29,783 bases of DNA, from the NCBI GenBank assembly GCA_037445895.1, contig JBBIJO010000019.1, forward strand, positions 1-29,783, read 5' to 3'. This document shows positions 16,777 through 25,049 of this stretch, piece after piece (positions within the stretch are counted from its first letter, which is position 1; every line of letters starts with the position of its first letter). Origin of the DNA: JBBIJO01 sp037445895 (GTDB taxonomy: Bacteria > Bacteroidota > Ignavibacteria > Kapaibacteriales > UBA2268). The translations under genes were made by a program, and so were the position numbers. The notes beneath the pieces were generated by a model, which made no database searches, was not told where the DNA came from, and saw only the letters and a program-made list of their open reading frames with translations.

Positions 16777-18612
16777 ATGGAACAAACTTTAAAGAATTTT
16801 GTAAACGCCCTTCGAAACAAATTGGGCGAAGAATTTAGCCTCGTTAAACTACTTTGGAATTATGGTGTAGTGGGGAAAATTGCTACCGTTATAATTTTGT
16901 TGTTATTTCCGTTTGTGGTGGTTTGGGTTGCTGTTGTTGATGCTCGAAGTCGTGCTTTGATTCTCCATAATCCTGGGGGGCTTTTTGTTGTTGGGCTGCT
17001 GTTTGCTTTTTTGTGGGCAATATTGCTGTGGAAATCTGAATCGTTTCCGCCACTCATCCGCTTTTTGCTTTCGATATATGTAATCTACTTTGGCCTTTAC
17101 CCGGGTATCGGTTCGGCACCGAAGTGGCTGATGTTCGGGACAAGTGTTGCAATTTTCCTTTTCGAAGCTCGGCGTTTGGAAGCAACTAATAAAGGGTTTC
17201 TCCTGCTCGGTGTATTGAGTTTAGCGGTCGCACAATTCCCTCCGTTTATCTTTGCTGGACAATATTTGATTTTACAAATATTCATAAAAAGCACATTTCT
17301 TTTTCTTGTTGGATTACTTTTTGTAAGATTTTTACGAGTTTCTTCGGTTGTGTCGTTTGTAGTTTTTTTAGCAATTCTAATTTTCTTTTATATCTATTGC
17401 TTATTTGCGAACATTCAGGTTTTCGAAGCGGGACTGCAGGAGATGGCTGGCGCTTTTTGGGGGATTCTAACAACTCCGTTATGGATTATCCTCGGTGGCG
17501 AATTGATTGACCAAACTGGTAAAGTCGGTGGTGTATTAGCACGCTTTGCAAAACCATTGGTTCGGAGGGAAGGAACCGTCTATGCTCTAATGATTTCTAT
17601 TATATTGTTGAGCATCGTTTTGGGATTGGCTTGGATTTTTGGTTTCGAACGCGAAATCGAACAGAACTATTTAAAAGGCATACCTCAATGGTTGCAAAAT
17701 TATTTCCCGGTTCTTATTAAAACGGCACAAACGGCTGGTCCGCTGCTGTTTATATTTGGAATTGCTGGGGTTGTTACCTTTAAAAAAGTCCCACGACAAG
17801 ATTTTGTCGTTCGCTATTTTCAAGCTCTTTTCGGTGCAATAATTTTTGTATTTCTTGCTTGGTATGGATATTCGACTTTGAATTACGAAGAAATTCGAGC
17901 ATCTCAATTTGGCTTTGCATTTATTCTTCTTGGCTTGATTCTCCTTTGGGAGCCAACAAAATTGTTCATTGGATATGGAAATATAGTCCAAAACTATGTT
18001 ATCTGGATTAGTTATGCTCTTATTCTTTCTGGCGTTCTGGTATGCCTAAATCTTGTTTGGATGCCTCTCTTCGTCGCAAAAGTTACAAGCCTTTATCAAT
18101 TGCTCGGTGGCATAACTATTGGATTCCCACTTCTGTTGCTCAGCATTTCAATAGGTTGGTATAAAGACAAGGAAGAAAGCAACCTGCTTTCGGCTTTTTT
18201 TATCGGCTACCTGTTTTCATTAGTTCCGTTAGTCTTTCTTACGAATCAATACTATTTTGTTTGCCCGATAGGTTTGCTGTTAGGCTTTTCGATTATGCAT
18301 TTCTTTTCGAAAAGCGAGATGCAACCAATCAATTTTTTAATGCTTGGACTGGGCTGCATTAGCCAAGTGATGACATTATGGTTTTTGCCGCTTCCGATTC
18401 TTCATCTTAATAGTTTCTGGTTAGGTTCCTTATTCAAAAATGCTCCTTGCGAATTGCTTGGCAAAGAACACATCGTTTTGACCACCGCTTTGCTTGTTTC
18501 AACAATGCTATTTGCCATCCTGAATCGAACTCAGCGTTTACCTAAGTTTTTGAATATGACTATTTCAGCGTCGATATGGATGATATTAAATGTGTTATTG
18601 TTGAGAATCTGA
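16777..18612 (+). CDS. Large polytopic membrane protein, unknown family
   Basis: A 611-residue protein with roughly 15 hydrophobic segments spread from residue 33 to the end, so it lies in the inner membrane. The first 32 residues are soluble and cytoplasmic-like (MEQTLKNFVNALRNKLGEEF). A longer polar stretch near 235-265 (GGELIDQTGKVGGVLARF, then KPLVRREG) and another near 340 (FKKVPRQDF) are likely loops. I recognise no transporter signature, glycosyltransferase motif or named domain, and do not assign a function. Charged residues inside the membrane segments are few. It stands alone, with intergenic DNA on both sides (229 and 334 nt). Confidence 0.8.
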   Translation: MEQTLKNFVNALRNKLGEEFSLVKLLWNYGVVGKIATVIILLLFPFVVVWVAVVDARSRALILHNPGGLFVVGLLFAFLWAILLWKSESFPPLIRFLLSIYVIYFGLYPGIGSAPKWLMFGTSVAIFLFEARRLEATNKGFLLLGVLSLAVAQFPPFIFAGQYLILQIFIKSTFLFLVGLLFVRFLRVSSVVSFVVFLAILIFFYIYCLFANIQVFEAGLQEMAGAFWGILTTPLWIILGGELIDQTGKVGGVLARFAKPLVRREGTVYALMISIILLSIVLGLAWIFGFEREIEQNYLKGIPQWLQNYFPVLIKTAQTAGPLLFIFGIAGVVTFKKVPRQDFVVRYFQALFGAIIFVFLAWYGYSTLNYEEIRASQFGFAFILLGLILLWEPTKLFIGYGNIVQNYVIWISYALILSGVLVCLNLVWMPLFVAKVTSLYQLLGGITIGFPLLLLSISIGWYKDKEESNLLSAFFIGYLFSLVPLVFLTNQYYFVCPIGLLLGFSIMHFFSKSEMQPINFLMLGLGCISQVMTLWFLPLPILHLNSFWLGSLFKNAPCELLGKEHIVLTTALLVSTMLFAILNRTQRLPKFLNMTISASIWMILNVLLLRI

Positions 18613-18857
18613 CAAATAATGGAAATGTTTCGGAATTGCTAACCTACTACTTTTCTCTCCGCCTCTAATATAACCTTGTCCTTTTACCCCATATCCTTAG
18701 CTATAAGAGGGAAGAAAAGGAAGAAATGTGTGTTAAACGGGCAAAGAGACTTGGGATACTACTCGAACAAGGAGTTGCAACCCTTTGTGCAATAACCATT
18801 GTTTACACTGTGCAAGGATGTTTGTGTTATTTATATAAGCGAACAAGACATCGAAAT
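18613..18857. other. Long intergenic region with an imperfect hairpin and a motif shared with 1921-1947
   Basis: No gene is seen between the membrane protein and ugd. An imperfect stem runs from CTTTTCT (18650-18656) and CCTCT (18662-18666) to AGAGG (18706-18710) and AGAAAAG (18713-18719), with TATA/TATA inside. Further along, 18767-18792 carries ACAAGG-A-GTTGCAAC then TTGTGCAA, a pattern that recurs near 1921. The hairpin could end the upstream transcript, or the region could hold a small RNA or an old repeat; the sequence alone does not decide. Confidence 0.35.
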
Positions 18858-18865
18858 TATATTTG
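18858..18865 (+). promoter_or_regulatory. Candidate distal -7 box for ugd
   Basis: TATATTTG matches TAnnTTTG; a TTTG lies 23 nt upstream at 18831-18834. It would give a leader of about 75 nt for ugd. A second box lies nearer the gene. Confidence 0.4.
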
Positions 18866-18909
18866 TATGAATAATTCCTCTTTTCCGAATTCAATTTCCT
18901 AATAAATGG

Positions 18910-18917
18910 TAATTTTG
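18910..18917 (+). promoter_or_regulatory. Proximal -7 box for ugd
   Basis: TAATTTTG ends 29 nt before the ugd ATG, a typical distance in this window. No TTTG is seen at -33, so it may be weaker than, or work in tandem with, the box at 18858. Confidence 0.45.
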
Positions 18918-18946
18918 TCTTTTCAAATAAATATAAAGAAAGAAAA

Positions 18947-20278
18947 ATGTCGTATCGAGTTTGCGTTGTTGGGACGGGTTATGTTGGTTTAGTTTCGGGG
19001 ACTGCATTTGCAGCTACTGGCAACAAGGTAATTTGCGTTGATATTGACGAAAAGAAGGTTGCACTACTTCGTTCTGGTATTTCTCCTATTTTTGAACCGG
19101 GGTTGGAGCCGCTTTTAATTCGGAATTCACGCGAAGGTAGGCTGAATTTTTCGACCAATCTCGACGAAGCCGTTTTGGTAAGCCAGATAATTTTTCTCTG
19201 TTTGCCTACTCCACCGAACGAAGATGGTTCTGCGGATTTGAGCCACATCCTTTATGTTGCTCGGCAAATAGCCGAAATTTTTAAAAACAACGGCATTACC
19301 GAACAAAAGATTGTTGTCAACAAAAGCACCGCACCGGTTGGGACTGTCTCGAAGATAAAGGCGTTGTTCGACGAAACATTCCCCGGCAATAATGTGGAAG
19401 TTGCCAGCAACCCCGAGTTTCTACGCGAAGGGTTCGCAGTCGAAGACTCGATGAAACCCGAACGAATTGTTATAGGAACTCGAAGTAAGTATGCCGAGGA
19501 AGTGCTTCGTAACCTTTACGAGCCTTTTGTCCGAAGTGGGAATCCAATTTTTGTTTTCGACGAACAAACTGCCGAGGTTGTTAAATATGCAGCGAATTCG
19601 TTCCTTGCAACAAAAATTTCATTTATGAACGACCTTGCAGCATTTTGCGAAGCAGTCGGCGCAGATATCGAGAAGGTTCGGATTGGTATTGGCTCCGATA
19701 GTCGGATTGGAAAGCGATTTTTATTTGCCGGGCTTGGATTTGGCGGTTCCTGTTTCCCGAAGGATGTTCGTGCTTTGATTCATTCAGCAGAAGAAGTGAA
19801 TACCCCTTTGACTATTGTCAAAGCGGCTTACGAAGTAAATAGAAAGCAAATTTATTGGTTTTTCGATAAAATCCTTAATAGATTTAACAATAGGCTCGAT
19901 AGCTATAAGTTTGCTATTTGGGGGCTTGCCTTCAAGCCAAACACCGACGATGTTCGCGAAGCACCTGCGTTCAAGATTATCGATCTTTTGTTGGGAAGCA
20001 ATTCCCGCGTTTCTGTTTACGACCCCGAGGCAATCGAAAACACACGCAAAGTTTATGGCGAAAGGATTGAATATTCGAAAGATATGTATGAGTGTTTAGC
20101 CGCAGCCGATGCATTAATTATTGCAACGGAATGGACCGTTTTCCGAAACCCCGATTTTGCTCAAATGAAAGCAACTATGAAACATCCCTTGATTTTCGAC
20201 GGTAGAAATCTGTTTTCTTTCGACGAAATGGATAAATATGGCTTTGAATATTATTGCGTCGGGCGTCGAAAAAATTGA
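18947..20278 (+). CDS. ugd: UDP-glucose 6-dehydrogenase
   Basis: Oxidises UDP-glucose to UDP-glucuronate with two NAD+, feeding surface polysaccharide synthesis. At 443 residues it has the usual family length. Seen: the NAD-binding loop VVGTGYVGLVSGTAFA (residues 5-20), NKSTAPVGTV, ASNPEFLREGFAVEDSM, TAEVVKYAANSFLATKISF with the conserved Lys and Asn, the catalytic Cys in GFGGSCFPKD, and WGLAFKPNTDDVREAP at the start of the C-terminal UDP-binding domain. GDP-mannose dehydrogenase is a relative, but the motif set fits the UDP-glucose enzyme better. The ATG at 18947 follows AAAGAAAG. The DUF2807 lipoprotein gene starts 53 nt later. Confidence 0.93.
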   Translation: MSYRVCVVGTGYVGLVSGTAFAATGNKVICVDIDEKKVALLRSGISPIFEPGLEPLLIRNSREGRLNFSTNLDEAVLVSQIIFLCLPTPPNEDGSADLSHILYVARQIAEIFKNNGITEQKIVVNKSTAPVGTVSKIKALFDETFPGNNVEVASNPEFLREGFAVEDSMKPERIVIGTRSKYAEEVLRNLYEPFVRSGNPIFVFDEQTAEVVKYAANSFLATKISFMNDLAAFCEAVGADIEKVRIGIGSDSRIGKRFLFAGLGFGGSCFPKDVRALIHSAEEVNTPLTIVKAAYEVNRKQIYWFFDKILNRFNNRLDSYKFAIWGLAFKPNTDDVREAPAFKIIDLLLGSNSRVSVYDPEAIENTRKVYGERIEYSKDMYECLAAADALIIATEWTVFRNPDFAQMKATMKHPLIFDGRNLFSFDEMDKYGFEYYCVGRRKN

Positions 20279-20331
20279 AACTTTCGGGGACTTCAATCGT
20301 AGTTAATCATTGGATTGGAATTAACGTAGAA

Positions 20332-21054
20332 ATGAAAAAACTGAGTCTTTTGTTTATTATGCTTCCACTGATGGGAATCTCGGGTTGTTTCGGTGTGTTT
20401 ATTTGTTCCGAAGGTTCGGGAACAATATTGAAAGAAAAGCGAAATGTAGAACCATTCGACCGAGTAACTGTTGCCGTCTCGGGGAATGTATTTTATGTTC
20501 AAGGAGATACGTATAAAATTAGCATTGAAACCGACGATAATCTGCTCCAATACATTACAACCGAAATCCGAGGGAACGAATTAATTATCGATAGCGACAA
20601 AAGTATTTGTCCACACAAACTAAATGTTTTCATTACGTCCAAAGAGTTGAGCAAAGTCGAAATCGAGGGTTCTGCGGATTTCTTTGCTCAAACACCAATT
20701 GAAACCGAGGATTTAGAGGTTTCAATCAATGGGTCGGGGGATATACGTATCGATAGTATCTTTTCGAAAAACAGTGTTCAACTCGAAATCAATGGAAGTG
20801 GAGAAATTCGGGTTGGGGGTAGTTGTAATCGTTTTACTTCGGAAACTAATGGTTCGGGCGACATTTTTGCCTCCAAACTTACTTCTAAAATTGCACAGCT
20901 CGAAATAAATGGTTCGGGAAATGTTTACATTACTGTTCAAGATGAACTTTTTGTCGATATAAATGGTTCGGGCGATATTTACTACAATGGCAATCCCAGC
21001 CATTTCGTTTTGAACTTAAATGGTAGCGGAAGAGCCACAAAAATAAAGAAATAA
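20332..21054 (+). CDS. DUF2807 (GIN domain) lipoprotein
   Basis: A 240-residue protein starting at the ATG at 20332, where a lipoprotein signal begins (MKKLSLLFIMLPLMGISGC, lipid-attachment Cys19); the same frame is open back to 20254 but overlaps ugd. Residues about 38-235 form a head GIN domain: NVEPFDRVTVAVSGNVFYVQ, then a beta-helix-like solenoid in which NGSG recurs six times, about every 15-25 residues (INGSGDI, INGSGEI, TNGSGDI, INGSGNV, INGSGDI, LNGSGRA). The family is called a putative autotransporter adhesin but is common in Bacteroidota as a lipoprotein of unknown role. It is probably co-transcribed with ugd and ends at the terminator at 21100. Confidence 0.88.
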   Translation: MKKLSLLFIMLPLMGISGCFGVFICSEGSGTILKEKRNVEPFDRVTVAVSGNVFYVQGDTYKISIETDDNLLQYITTEIRGNELIIDSDKSICPHKLNVFITSKELSKVEIEGSADFFAQTPIETEDLEVSINGSGDIRIDSIFSKNSVQLEINGSGEIRVGGSCNRFTSETNGSGDIFASKLTSKIAQLEINGSGNVYITVQDELFVDINGSGDIYYNGNPSHFVLNLNGSGRATKIKK

Positions 21055-21099
21055 ATACCGAGAAGTGGGTCCTTTCGGATACAACCAAAACAGGGTGTA

Positions 21100-21121
21100 A
21101 CTTGCATTTCAAGTCTTTTTT
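21100..21121 (+). terminator. Intrinsic terminator after the DUF2807 gene
   Basis: ACTTG (21100-21104) pairs with CAAGT (21110-21114) around CATTT, followed by C and six T. The stem is short but the U-tract is good, and it sits 45 nt after the stop and before the promoter of the next operon. Confidence 0.55.
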
Positions 21122-21168
21122 ATAACTCGATGGGGGAACAAGGATTTTTGCAAATTCCGAACGATACC

Positions 21169-21199
21169 TTTGCCATAAAGAAATATTTTGCTAAATTTG
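21169..21199 (+). promoter_or_regulatory. Consensus Bacteroidota promoter of the yceD-rpmF-plsX-fab operon
   Basis: TTTG (21169-21172), a 19-nt spacer and TAAATTTG (21192-21199) match the TTTG-N19-TAnnTTTG consensus exactly. The box ends 29 nt before the ATG of the first operon gene. This is the best promoter in the window. Confidence 0.7.
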
Positions 21200-21228
21200 T
21201 AATTCTTTTAGGGTGGAGATGATAGAAA

Positions 21229-21765
21229 ATGTTAAAAATAATGATTCAAGGGATAAAGGATGGGGAATACGATGTCGATATATCATCTCCGACGAGTGCA
21301 ATCGAGGGTTTTTTCCCTGAATTTATTGGTGATGTTCGGTTTGTTGGTAAATTACGAATTTTAGGTAAAAGGTACACCGTTGTTGGAATTGCCGAATGCG
21401 ATGCACAATTGACTTGCGATTTATCGTTGGAAGAATTTGTTGAACACATAAAGGTAGAAATCGCCACATCTTTTTTTGCCAACAACGAATTGTATTATTC
21501 GATTCAGGATTTGAGTAAAGAGTTGAAAGACGCAGAAGTTCACATAATTCACGAAGACGAAAAATATCTCGATATTTCCGACGACGTGCGCCAAGAGTTG
21601 GCAATAAATTTGCCTATGAGGCGAATAGCACCTAAGTATCGCGATAAATCTTTCGACGAAATATACCCACAATATTCCGCTGCACACACCCAAAAAGACA
21701 AGAAAGCCAGCCAAGATGAAACCGATGAACGCTGGGGTCCTTTGAAAAAATTGAAACTTAATTGA
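21229..21765 (+). CDS. yceD: DUF177/YceD family protein
   Basis: A 178-residue protein. YceD proteins are needed for normal large-subunit rRNA levels and are almost always encoded just before rpmF, as here (34 nt gap). The N-terminal part (FVGKLRILGKRYTVVG) and the tail DERWGPLKKLKLN (the family's D-x-RW-xx-L-xx-L ending) support the call. The usual CxRC pair appears as Cys63-x-x-Ser66 (LTCDLSLEEF), with an extra Cys57, and the C-terminal cysteine cluster found in many members is absent, so metal binding is unlikely. The ATG at 21229 follows GGTGGAG; an out-of-frame ATG at 21219 lies inside that site. First gene of the fatty-acid operon. Confidence 0.78.
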   Translation: MLKIMIQGIKDGEYDVDISSPTSAIEGFFPEFIGDVRFVGKLRILGKRYTVVGIAECDAQLTCDLSLEEFVEHIKVEIATSFFANNELYYSIQDLSKELKDAEVHIIHEDEKYLDISDDVRQELAINLPMRRIAPKYRDKSFDEIYPQYSAAHTQKDKKASQDETDERWGPLKKLKLN

Positions 21766-21799
21766 ATTATATTATATTGTAATAAATAAGGATAGAACA

Positions 21800-21976
21800 A
21801 TGCCAAATCCAAATCGTAGAATGTCGAAATCCCGAAGGGACAAACGCCGTGCAAATTACAAAGCTTACGCTGTTCGAAGTTCCGTATGCCCGCAATGTGG
21901 CGCAACAAAAATGTCCCATCGTGCTTGCCCCGAATGTGGATATTACAACGGTAGAAAGGTTTTGCAGAAAGTATAA
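21800..21976 (+). CDS. rpmF: 50S ribosomal protein L32
   Basis: A 58-residue protein of the large ribosomal subunit. The sequence begins MPNPNRRMSKSRRDKRRANY and carries a four-cysteine zinc ribbon: CPQC (Cys30, Cys33) and CPEC (Cys43, Cys46). Length and order match the family (C+ type, so zinc-bound). The ATG follows AAGGA (21789-21793). It sits in the classic yceD-rpmF-plsX-fabH order, with 34 nt before it and 43 nt after it. Confidence 0.97.
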   Translation: MPNPNRRMSKSRRDKRRANYKAYAVRSSVCPQCGATKMSHRACPECGYYNGRKVLQKV

Positions 21977-22019
21977 TTTGACTGAATACCAAACTGTTTG
22001 TTTGTAAAAAGGGGTTTTC

Positions 22020-23066
22020 ATGGAATTTCTTAAAAAGAGGTATTACCGCATTGCAATCGACGCAATGGGGGGGGATTTTGCCCCACTAAACGAAGTCCAA
22101 GGAGCTATTCTTTCTTTCGCAAACAAGGAAAGATTTCTCGATTTCGAAATTGTTTTTGTCGGGGACGAAAAGAAAATTCAAGAAGCTATTAAATTATATA
22201 AGCCAAAACGACTTAACTACACTATTGTCCACGCCGAAGATGTCGTAACGATGGAAGATGAACCAACGACAGTTTTGAAAAGGAAGAAAAACTCGTCTCT
22301 TTACAAAGGGATTAAACTTCTTTCGGATGGTTTCGTCGATGCTTTCGTTTCCGCAGGCAATACTGGCGCAACTCTTTCGACTGCCACAGTCTTGTTGGGG
22401 CGAATCGGGGGTGTGAGTCGCCCTACAATAGGTTCATTTTTTCCAACAATTGGTAAATTCCCAACCCTTGTGTTGGATGTTGGTGCTAATATCGATGTAA
22501 AACCCAAATACCTTTATGAATTCGCAGTTATGGGTTCGATTTATTCACGATTTATGCTTGGTATAGACAATCCGCGAGTTGGGCTTTTGAATATTGGCGA
22601 AGAAGAAACAAAAGGTTCAGACTTACTGCTTGCAACGCATAAAATTTTAAAAGGATCGAACTTAAATTTCATTGGTAATGTTGAAGGGCGTGATGTTCTT
22701 TTGGGGACTGCCGATATCATTGTTTGCGATGGATTAATTGGCAATATTATTTTGAAGTTTGCCGAAAGTGTATTGGGGTTGTTCAAAACCAAAATGCGTA
22801 ACTACGCCCGTAAAAGCATAGTTAATGCTTTGAAAATCTTAGTTTTAAAACCTGCAATGAGAAATATGTTGAAAGATATGGATTACCAACAATATGGTGG
22901 TGTTCCTCTGCTTGGGGTCAATGGTGTTGTCATTATTGGGCATGGAAAATCATCCCCCGTTGCAATTCAAAATATGATATTTACTGCAACTGAACAAATC
23001 AAAAAGGAGATTAACAAAAAGATAGAACGAGCTTTAAACCCAACATATATTGAACAAAATAAATAA
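22020..23066 (+). CDS. plsX: Phosphate acyltransferase PlsX
   Basis: Makes acyl-phosphate from acyl-ACP, the acyl donor that PlsY uses to start phospholipid synthesis. At 348 residues it has the usual family length. Seen: AIDAMGGDFAP near the N-terminus, FVGDE, DEPTTVLKRKKNSSLY, SAGNTGATLSTA, LVLDVGANIDVKPKYL, RVGLLNIGEEETKGSDL, NFIGNVEGRD and GLIGNIILKFAES. The ATG follows AAAAGGGG. Nine nt separate it from fabH, so the two are translated from one message. Confidence 0.97.
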   Translation: MEFLKKRYYRIAIDAMGGDFAPLNEVQGAILSFANKERFLDFEIVFVGDEKKIQEAIKLYKPKRLNYTIVHAEDVVTMEDEPTTVLKRKKNSSLYKGIKLLSDGFVDAFVSAGNTGATLSTATVLLGRIGGVSRPTIGSFFPTIGKFPTLVLDVGANIDVKPKYLYEFAVMGSIYSRFMLGIDNPRVGLLNIGEEETKGSDLLLATHKILKGSNLNFIGNVEGRDVLLGTADIIVCDGLIGNIILKFAESVLGLFKTKMRNYARKSIVNALKILVLKPAMRNMLKDMDYQQYGGVPLLGVNGVVIIGHGKSSPVAIQNMIFTATEQIKKEINKKIERALNPTYIEQNK

Positions 23067-23075
23067 ATAAGGATT

Positions 23076-24059
23076 ATGCCAGCAACAATAACTTCAATTG
23101 CGCATTATTTCCCGCCCGATGTCTATCCCAATTCTTATTTCGAGAAATATCTTGATACCTCCGATGAATGGATTATCGAACGAACGGGAATTCGAGAAAG
23201 GCGCTTTGCTAAAAATGGTGCTACTTCCGACTTAATTGTTCCAGCAGCACAGCTTTGTTTAGAACGCCGTGGTTTAAAGCCATCGGATGTTGACTGTATA
23301 ATCGTTGCAACTGTTACTCCCGATTATATGTTTCCGGCTACTGCGGCTGTTGTGCAAAACAAATTAGGAATTCCTAATACCTGGGGGTTCGACCTTTCCG
23401 CTGCTTGTTCGGGCTTTGTATTTGCTTTGGTAACGGCAACGAAACTGGTCGAAAGCGGTGCCGTCCGAAATGTCCTCCTTTGTGGAGCCGATAAGATGAG
23501 TGCTATAGTTGACTTTCAAGATAGGGCACAAGCAGTATTGTTCGGCGATGGTGCAGGAGTTGCCCTAATCGAAATGTCGGACGACCCTGAACTTGGGATT
23601 ATCGACCAGATACTTCGAATCGATGGCGAAGGCGGAAAACATTTGCATCAAGCCGCCGGCGGCAGTGCAAAACCTGCTTCGCACGAAACGGTCGAAAACC
23701 GAGAACATTATATCCATCAAGAAGGACAGGCGGTTTTTAAAGCAGCGGTTAAAGGGATGGCGGATATTACCGTCGAAATTATGGAAAAGAATAATATTTC
23801 GCAAGACGAGATTGCTTGGCTTGTGCCACACCAAGCAAATCTACGCATTATTTCGGCTACAGCGCAAAGGATGGGACTACCAATGGACAAAGTGATGGTA
23901 AATATTGATCGCTATGCCAATACTACTGCTGCGACTATTCCATCGTGCCTTTCCGAGTGGTATGAAAGCGGTAAACTCAAAAAAGGTGATAAAATTATTA
24001 TTGCCAGCTTTGGGGCTGGGTTCACTTGGGGTGCAGTTTATATGAGATGGAGTATTTAA
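23076..24059 (+). CDS. fabH: 3-oxoacyl-ACP synthase III
   Basis: Starts fatty-acid chains by condensing acyl-CoA with malonyl-ACP. At 327 residues it is a normal thiolase-fold KASIII. The catalytic triad is visible: Cys111 in SAACSGF, His252 in VPHQANLRI and Asn282 in YANTTAATIP. Other marks are TSDEWIIERTGIRER and the C-terminal SFGAGFTWGA. Which primer it prefers (acetyl or branched acyl-CoA) cannot be read. It follows AAGGATT, 9 nt after plsX, with fabD 10 nt further on. Confidence 0.97.
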   Translation: MPATITSIAHYFPPDVYPNSYFEKYLDTSDEWIIERTGIRERRFAKNGATSDLIVPAAQLCLERRGLKPSDVDCIIVATVTPDYMFPATAAVVQNKLGIPNTWGFDLSAACSGFVFALVTATKLVESGAVRNVLLCGADKMSAIVDFQDRAQAVLFGDGAGVALIEMSDDPELGIIDQILRIDGEGGKHLHQAAGGSAKPASHETVENREHYIHQEGQAVFKAAVKGMADITVEIMEKNNISQDEIAWLVPHQANLRIISATAQRMGLPMDKVMVNIDRYANTTAATIPSCLSEWYESGKLKKGDKIIIASFGAGFTWGAVYMRWSI

Positions 24060-24069
24060 AACGATAGCG

Positions 24070-24999
24070 ATGAAAACTGCTTTCCTATTTCCTGGTCAAG
24101 GTTCTCAGTATATTGGAATGATGAAAGATTTGTATGAATCATTCCCGATAGCTAAGGAAACTATCGACAGTGCCAACGAAATCTTGGGTTTCGAACTAAG
24201 CAAGATTTGTTTCGATGGTCCTGCCGACGAATTGAAAAAAACAAAATATACTCAACCAGCTTTATTTTTGCATAGCGCTGTTTTAGCAAGAATTATTGGC
24301 AAGGCAATCGAGTTCCACTCCGTTGCTGGGCATTCAGTAGGAGAATACTCTGCGCTTTATGCAGCGGAAGTGTTGACTTTCGAGGATGCACTTCGGTTGG
24401 TTGCTCTTCGTGGGGAATTGATGTTCAATACAGGAGAATTTGTTCCAGGAACAATGCTTGCTATTATAGGAGCCGAAGATTCGTTGGTCGAGCGGGTCTG
24501 TCGCGAACTGACAGAAAAAGGTAATGGCAACGTAGTTGTGGCAGCAAACTATAATTGCCCTGGTCAACTTGTTGTTTCGGGTTCAGCAAACTATCTACGC
24601 GAAAATGTCGATGCCTTCAAGAAGGCAGGGGCTAAAATTGTCAAAGAATTGCCCGTTAGCGGTGCTTTTCATTCTCCTTTGATGAAACCCGTTCGCGATG
24701 AACTTTCCAAATCCATTGAATTAATCCCATTTGCTGATGCAAGAGTCCCAGTTTACGTGAACGTTGAAGCACGCCCAGTAACAGATGGTAAAAGATTGAA
24801 ACAGTTACTTGTTGAACAACTCACTTCACCAGTTAAATGGACTCAATCGATTTTACAGATGCGGGACGATGGCATTACAAAATTTATCGAAATCGGAGCG
24901 GGCAATGTGCTCCAAGGATTAGTCAAAAGAACAGTTACCGATTGCGAGATTTTAGGAATAGACAATGCATACGATTTAAAATTGGTGTTGTCGAGTTAA
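24070..24999 (+). CDS. fabD: Malonyl-CoA:ACP transacylase
   Basis: Transfers malonyl from CoA to ACP, giving the two-carbon donor for elongation. At 309 residues it has the normal length. Seen: FPGQGSQYIGM at residues 7-17, the nucleophile Ser89 in GHSVGEYSALYA, the malonyl-binding Arg114 in VALRGELM, the catalytic His201 in GAFHSPLM, and the C-terminal EIGAGNVLQGLVKR. The ribosome site is weak (10 nt gap after fabH), so coupling to fabH translation is likely. Confidence 0.97.
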   Translation: MKTAFLFPGQGSQYIGMMKDLYESFPIAKETIDSANEILGFELSKICFDGPADELKKTKYTQPALFLHSAVLARIIGKAIEFHSVAGHSVGEYSALYAAEVLTFEDALRLVALRGELMFNTGEFVPGTMLAIIGAEDSLVERVCRELTEKGNGNVVVAANYNCPGQLVVSGSANYLRENVDAFKKAGAKIVKELPVSGAFHSPLMKPVRDELSKSIELIPFADARVPVYVNVEARPVTDGKRLKQLLVEQLTSPVKWTQSILQMRDDGITKFIEIGAGNVLQGLVKRTVTDCEILGIDNAYDLKLVLSS

Positions 25000-25049
25000 T
25001 TTTTATTTGTAAAAATATTTACTTAAATTTGTAAATTTTAAGAGTGTTG

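Noticed and set aside
20254..20331. Upstream extension of the DUF2807 lipoprotein gene
   Set aside because: It overlaps the end of ugd and would bury the lipoprotein signal that starts at 20332.
20735..21040. Short tandem DNA repeats (AATGGTTCGGG-like)
   Set aside because: They encode the NGSG turns of the DUF2807 solenoid, so they are protein repeats and not a CRISPR array or a mobile element.
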